This document shows, one piece after another, positions 59,675 to 64,000 of a DNA stretch of 64,000 nucleotides. Below the pieces are notes generated by a model that saw only the letters and a list, made by a program, of their open reading frames with translations, did no database searches and was not told the DNA's origin. Positions within the stretch are counted from its first letter, which is position 1. Each line of letters starts with the position of its first letter. The position numbers were made by a program, and so were the translations under genes. The DNA is taken from positions 1 through 64,000 of the forward strand of contig JASLAT010000015.1 in the NCBI GenBank assembly GCA_030146915.1, written 5' to 3'. Source of the stretch: Tissierellales bacterium. Lineage in GTDB: Bacteria; Bacillota; Clostridia; Tissierellales; Tissierellaceae.

Positions 59675-59728
59675 TAAATAAAATAAAAGGGCGATAGTCA
59701 TATGACTATCGCCCTTTTATTTTATTTA
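59675..59728. terminator. bidirectional terminator: 54-base perfect palindrome
   Basis: Arms of 27 bases (59675-59701 with 59702-59728) are perfectly complementary, with no spacer, and contain GGGCGATAGTCAT. A and T runs lie at each base, giving a T-run on either strand. It sits between the convergent OsmC-like and ferritin genes and includes the ferritin stop codon, so it should stop transcription in both directions. Confidence 0.93.
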
Positions 59729-60247
59729 TTCTTCTGTTTCTTCTTGGAAAACATATAATTCAGGTCTAGAACCTAACTCTTGATTTAAAGCATATAGGCC
59801 TCTTTTACCTTCACCATATAAATTATACTTATCGATTAATTCTGTAGCGCTTGCCTCTTCTTCAGCTTGTTCTTCAACAAACCAATTTAAAAAGTTCATA
59901 GAACGGAAATCTTTTTCTTCCATAGCCTCTTCATATATCTTATGAATAGCTTTTGTTACAACTTTTTCATGTTCTAATGCTTCTTCTAAAGCCTCAATTG
60001 GTTTTTTATAATCTCTACTTGGATCACCTATTTGAGAAAGTTTAATTCTCACATCATTATCTTGTAAATATTCAATAATTAAGTCTGTATGATAAATTTC
60101 TTCTTGCACCTGTATTTGAAACCAATGTGCAAATCCATCCAAACCTAAGTCTGCGAAATAATTAGATATCTCTAGATATAAATAGGATGAAAATAATTCT
60201 AAGTTGATTTGCTCATTTAACATTTTAGCTACTTTTTCATTAATCAT
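59726..60247 (-). CDS. ftnA: ferritin
   Basis: The 173-residue protein is a four-helix ferritin that oxidises and stores iron in a 24-subunit shell. Ferroxidase ligands fit E17 (NLELFSSYLYLE), the EEIYHTD motif near 49-55, E94 (EKVV), and the VEEQAEEEASA segment near 127-137. It lacks the haem-binding Met of bacterioferritin. The C-terminus is acidic. The ATG follows AGGAGAG. It converges on the OsmC-like gene. Confidence 0.94.
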   Translation of the reverse strand: MINEKVAKMLNEQINLELFSSYLYLEISNYFADLGLDGFAHWFQIQVQEEIYHTDLIIEYLQDNDVRIKLSQIGDPSRDYKKPIEALEEALEHEKVVTKAIHKIYEEAMEEKDFRSMNFLNWFVEEQAEEEASATELIDKYNLYGEGKRGLYALNQELGSRPELYVFQEETEE

Positions 60248-60310
60248 TAAAATCTCTCCTTTATTATCTTCTCAATTATATAATTACCCAATTTCTAGTT
60301 ATTATAACTT

Positions 60311-63151
60311 TTATATTTCTTTATTTAGTATATCTTTCAAAAATTTCCCTGTATAAGAGGCATCAACCTTAGCAACTTCTTCAGGAGTTCCAGAGGCTAT
60401 TATTTCTCCACCTTGGTCCCCTCCTTCAGGTCCCAAATCAATAATATAATCTGCAGTTTTTATAACATCTAAATTATGCTCTATAACTACAACGGTGTTC
60501 CCAGATGCTACCAATCTGTCTAAGACATTTATTAATCTATGAATGTCTGCAGTATGCAGACCAGTTGTTGGTTCATCTAAAATATATATTGTTTTTCCTG
60601 TAGACCTTTTAGATAACTCTGTAGCTAACTTAACCCTCTGTGCCTCTCCTCCTGATAACTCTGTTGAAGATTGTCCTAACTTTATATATCCTAATCCAAC
60701 ATCAAATAAAGTCTGCAATCTTCTAGTGATTTTTGGTATATTTTTAAAAAATTCTAAGGCCTCTTCTACCGTCATATTTAAAATATCAGAAATATTCTTA
60801 CCTCTATATTTAACTTGAAGTGTTTCTCTATTATATCTTTTTCCTCCACATACTTCACAAGGTACATAAACATCTGATAAAAAATGCATCTCCACTCGTA
60901 TTATTCCATCACCCCTACAAGCTTCACACCTTCCACCTTTTACATTAAAACTAAATCTTCCCTTCTCATATCCTCTCATTTTAGCTTCATTTGTCATTGC
61001 AAATAGCTCTCTAATATCATCAAAAACTCCTGTATATGTTGCAGGGTTTGATCTTGGCGTTCTACCTATAGGAGATTGATCTATATCTATTACTTTATCA
61101 AGATAGTCCAGTCCTTCAACCTTTCTATGAAGTCCTGGTCTTATTCTTGCCTTGTTCAAATCTCTAGCTAAAGATTTATATAAGACTTCATTAATTAAAG
61201 ATGATTTTCCTGATCCAGAAACTCCAGTTATACATGTAAATAATCCTATTGGTACTTTAACATCTACATTTTTTAAATTATTTTCTCTGGCTCCAATAAT
61301 TTTAATCCATTTATCTGATGGTTTTTTTCTTTCCTTTGGTATCTCTATCTTCTTTTTACCTGATAAATATTGGCCTGTGATAGAGTTTTTATTTTTTATA
61401 ATATCATCTACAGGTCCTTTAGCCACAATGTATCCCCCATGAACTCCAGCTCCTGGACCTATATCTACTATATAATCAGCTGTTCTCATTGTATCTTCAT
61501 CATGTTCTACTACAATTAAAGTATTACCTAAGTCCCTTAGATTTTCTAAGGTGCTAAGTAATCTATGATTATCTCTTTGATGAAGCCCGATACTTGGTTC
61601 ATCTAATACATATATTACACCTACTAAACTAGAACCTATCTGAGTTGCTAATCTAATTCTTTGTGCCTCTCCTCCTGATAAGGTTCCTGCCATACGAGAA
61701 AGAGTTAAATAATTTAATCCAACATCTATTAAGAATTTTAATCTTTCATTAACCTCCCTTAATATTTGTTCAGCTATTATCTTTTCTTTATCTGTTAATT
61801 TAAGATTTTCGAAAAACTCTAGAGACTTATCTATAGACATTTCCGTAGTCTCTATAATATTTAATCCATTTACTTTAATAGATAAAACTTCATCTCTAAG
61901 TCTTCTGCCCTTACAAGTTGGACATTTCTTTTCTGTCATATAACCATCTATTTTCTTCCTCATAGCATCTGAATTAGTCGTTTTATACCTTCTCTCAAAA
62001 TTAGGTATTATACCTTCAAATTTACCCCTATACTCTTTCAGACCAGATTTTTTATCAAATTGAGATAGAAAATCAAAGTTAATTTCCCTATCTGTTCCAT
62101 ATAAGATTTCATCTATAAATTTTTTAGGAGCCCTACTAAGTGGTTCATCTAAAGAAAAATTATTATCTTCAGCTATTGTTCTAAAAACTTTATAATAATA
62201 AGTATCCTTAGCTGAGTTAGCATATGGAGAAATAGCTCCCTCATTAATACTTAATTCCTTATTAGGAATTATAAGCTCCGGATCAACTTGCTTATGAAAA
62301 CCTAAGCCTTCACAACTATTACACATACCAAAAGGACTATTAAAAGAAAACATTCTTGTAGATATCTCTTCAATAGCTATATTACAATCTACACAAGCAA
62401 GATGTTCACTAAACATTATCTTTTCTTCTCTTTCTATATAATCTATTAAAACTAAGCCGTTGGACATTTTTAAGGCAGTTTCTAAAGAATCTGATAGTCT
62501 ATCCTCTATACCTTCTTTTATAATCAATCTATCAACAACTAGTTCTATATCATGTTTTTTATTCTTATCTAGATTTATTTCCTCAGAAATATCATACATT
62601 TCCCCATCTACAATAACCCTTACAAATCCTTCTCTCTGTATATCTTTAAAAATATTCCTATGCTCACCTTTTTTACCTCTTACTAGTGGTGAAAGTACTT
62701 GAATTCTAGTTCTATCTGGATTATCCATTATATTATCAACCATTTGTTGAACTGTCTGACTTGTTATTTCTTTTCCACATTTCGGACAATAAGGTTTGCC
62801 TATCCTAGCATAAAGTAATCTCAAATAATCATAAATTTCTGTTACTGTACCTACTGTAGATCTAGGATTTTTAGATGTTGTTTTTTGATCGATTGAAATA
62901 GAAGGAGATAATCCTCCTATAAACTCAACATTAGGCTTATCCATCTGTCCTAAAAACTGCCTTGCATAGCTTGATAAACTCTCTACATATCTTCTCTGTC
63001 CCTCTGCATATATTGTATCAAAAGCTAAAGATGATTTACCTGAACCTGATAAACCTGTAATTACTATAAATTTGTTTCTAGGCAAATTTAAATCAATATC
63101 TTTAAGATTATTTTCTTTAGCTCCTTTAATTACTATTTCATCTTTTTCCAC
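60311..63151 (-). CDS. uvrA: excinuclease ABC subunit A
   Basis: The 946-residue damage-recognition ATPase of nucleotide excision repair has two ABC modules: Walker [15 protein letters not shown] near 33 and [14 protein letters not shown] near 640, with signature [12 protein letters not shown] and [12 protein letters not shown]. Zinc fingers show [28 protein letters not shown] and [18 protein letters not shown] start is chosen at the codon eight bases after GGGAG; a further GTG three codons earlier would lie too close to it. It follows uvrB by 12 bases. Confidence 0.97.
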   Translation of the reverse strand: MEKDEIVIKGAKENNLKDIDLNLPRNKFIVITGLSGSGKSSLAFDTIYAEGQRRYVESLSSYARQFLGQMDKPNVEFIGGLSPSISIDQKTTSKNPRSTVGTVTEIYDYLRLLYARIGKPYCPKCGKEITSQTVQQMVDNIMDNPDRTRIQVLSPLVRGKKGEHRNIFKDIQREGFVRVIVDGEMYDISEEINLDKNKKHDIELVVDRLIIKEGIEDRLSDSLETALKMSNGLVLIDYIEREEKIMFSEHLACVDCNIAIEEISTRMFSFNSPFGMCNSCEGLGFHKQVDPELIIPNKELSINEGAISPYANSAKDTYYYKVFRTIAEDNNFSLDEPLSRAPKKFIDEILYGTDREINFDFLSQFDKKSGLKEYRGKFEGIIPNFERRYKTTNSDAMRKKIDGYMTEKKCPTCKGRRLRDEVLSIKVNGLNIIETTEMSIDKSLEFFENLKLTDKEKIIAEQILREVNERLKFLIDVGLNYLTLSRMAGTLSGGEAQRIRLATQIGSSLVGVIYVLDEPSIGLHQRDNHRLLSTLENLRDLGNTLIVVEHDEDTMRTADYIVDIGPGAGVHGGYIVAKGPVDDIIKNKNSITGQYLSGKKKIEIPKERKKPSDKWIKIIGARENNLKNVDVKVPIGLFTCITGVSGSGKSSLINEVLYKSLARDLNKARIRPGLHRKVEGLDYLDKVIDIDQSPIGRTPRSNPATYTGVFDDIRELFAMTNEAKMRGYEKGRFSFNVKGGRCEACRGDGIIRVEMHFLSDVYVPCEVCGGKRYNRETLQVKYRGKNISDILNMTVEEALEFFKNIPKITRRLQTLFDVGLGYIKLGQSSTELSGGEAQRVKLATELSKRSTGKTIYILDEPTTGLHTADIHRLINVLDRLVASGNTVVVIEHNLDVIKTADYIIDLGPEGGDQGGEIIASGTPEEVAKVDASYTGKFLKDILNKEI

Positions 63152-63163
63152 TAACAACACTCC

Positions 63164-64000
63164 CTATAATTTTTTTCTCAACTCTATAACTCTATCCCTA
63201 ATTTCAGCAGCTTTTTCAAAATTAAGCTCCTCTGCTTCCTTTATCATCATTCTCTCTAGATTATCAATCATTGCTAAAATTTCTTCATTACTCAGGTCAT
63301 CCTCATATTTAATGGAATCATCTGTTAAGACTGTAGCAGCAATTATATCCCTAATCTCCTTCTTTATAGATTTTGGAGTAATATTATTTTCTTCATTATA
63401 TAAAGCTTGTATTTCTCTTCTTCTCTCAGTTTCTAAAAGTGTATACCTCATAGAGTCAGTAATTTTATCACCATACATTATAACTTTTCCCTTAACATTT
63501 CTTGCTGCTCTACCTGCCGTTTGCATTAATGATGTTTTAGATCTTAAAAAACCTTCTTTATCTGCATCTAAAATAGCCACTAAGGATACTTCCGGTAAGT
63601 CTAGTCCTTCCCTTAATAGGTTGATTCCAACAAGAACATCATGTTTACCTAACCTTAAATCTCTTATTATTTCCATTCTTTCTATAGTATCAATATCAGA
63701 ATGTAAATACGTCACCTTTATACCAATCTCTTTAAAATAAGAAGTTAAATCTTCTGCCATAACTTTAGTTAAGGTCGTTACTAAGACTCTTTCTTCTCTA
63801 TCTATTACCTTATTTATTTCATTAACTAAATCATCAATTTGATTTTCTGTAGGTCTTACTTCTATTTCTGGATCTAGTAAGCCTGTTGGTCTTATTATTT
63901 GTTCTACAAAACTTTCAGAGTGCTCCTCTTCATATGGTCCAGGTGTTGCTGAAACATACACTATTTGGTTTATTAAAGATTCAAACTCATCAAATTTAAG
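63164..64000 (-). CDS. uvrB: excinuclease ABC subunit B, C-terminal part (cut by the window edge)
   Basis: Only the 3' portion is visible, about 278 codons, continuing past 64000. It begins in the window with [20 protein letters not shown] (helicase motif III region) and includes [30 protein letters not shown] (motif V), QTAGRAARN (motif VI), and the C-terminal UVR domain that contacts UvrC. It acts with UvrA and forms the uvrBA operon. Confidence 0.97.
   Translation of the reverse strand, partial: LKFDEFESLINQIVYVSATPGPYEEEHSESFVEQIIRPTGLLDPEIEVRPTENQIDDLVNEINKVIDREERVLVTTLTKVMAEDLTSYFKEIGIKVTYLHSDIDTIERMEIIRDLRLGKHDVLVGINLLREGLDLPEVSLVAILDADKEGFLRSKTSLMQTAGRAARNVKGKVIMYGDKITDSMRYTLLETERRREIQALYNEENNITPKSIKKEIRDIIAATVLTDDSIKYEDDLSNEEILAMIDNLERMMIKEAEELNFEKAAEIRDRVIELRKKL

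Noticed and set aside
1..64000. CRISPR arrays, insertion sequences, prophage, attachment sites
   Set aside because: No spaced direct-repeat array, transposase, integrase or phage gene was seen. The tRNA genes have no adjacent integrase or duplicated 3' end.

Overview
The window is a strongly AT-rich stretch of Firmicutes chromosome. The best fit is an anaerobic, probably spore-forming member of the Clostridia/Tissierellia. The reasons are T-box leaders on aminoacyl-tRNA synthetase genes, an L20-type leader before infC, the order pheS-pheT-zapA-U32-mutS2, a YtxC-type sporulation gene beside hisS, and a DUF4364 protein. Assignment to a genus is not possible from the sequence alone. No phage, insertion sequence, CRISPR array or integrated element was seen; this is core chromosome with a few lineage-specific genes. 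Almost every gene lies on the minus strand. The exceptions are small plus-strand islands at 3943-4137, 31700-32242 and 56634-59651.

Layout, left to right. Two tandem consensus promoters (20-140) fire leftward out of the window. A minus-strand operon (197-3825) encodes a B12-binding radical SAM protein, a membrane protein and a TPR protein. Then come argS with a T-box and an unknown gene coupled behind it, mutS2, a U32 protein and a ZapA-like protein carrying a very long coiled coil. These are followed by pheT, pheS, a SpoU-type RNA methyltransferase, and infC-rpmI-rplT. The infC gene appears to start with ATC and has an L20-type leader. Next are a PepV-type dipeptidase, a lipoprotein, thrS (T-box), hisS, ytxC, an unknown protein and dut. 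Three tRNA genes (Phe, Gly, Cys) follow, then hslO, a methyltransferase, hpt and a previously uncalled 48-residue membrane peptide.

The second half has valS (T-box), a CAP-domain secreted protein, two MATE transporters, a DivIVA-like coiled-coil protein bracketed by long perfect palindromes, and an AraC regulator with a large C-terminal domain. Further on are xpt, a zincin, a hexapeptide protein, a PIG-L deacetylase, an acetyltransferase, two universal stress proteins, a GHL10 glycosidase-like secreted protein, trpS, tkt, cysK-cysE and mtaD. The plus-strand block is rpsD, an OYE-like flavoprotein, a Crp/Fnr regulator and an OsmC-like protein. The window ends with ferritin, uvrA and the 3' part of uvrB.

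Functionally the region is dominated by translation: argS, pheST, thrS, hisS, valS, trpS, infC, rpmI, rplT, rpsD, tRNAs and RNA modification. Three synthetases (Arg, Thr, Val) are governed by T-boxes whose likely specifier codons can be read. The least conventional items are two giant coiled-coil proteins with cell-division-type N-termini (ZapA-like and DivIVA-like), the ATC start of infC, the OYE/Crp/OsmC cluster whose enzymes lack expected residues, and an unknown gene under the arginine T-box.
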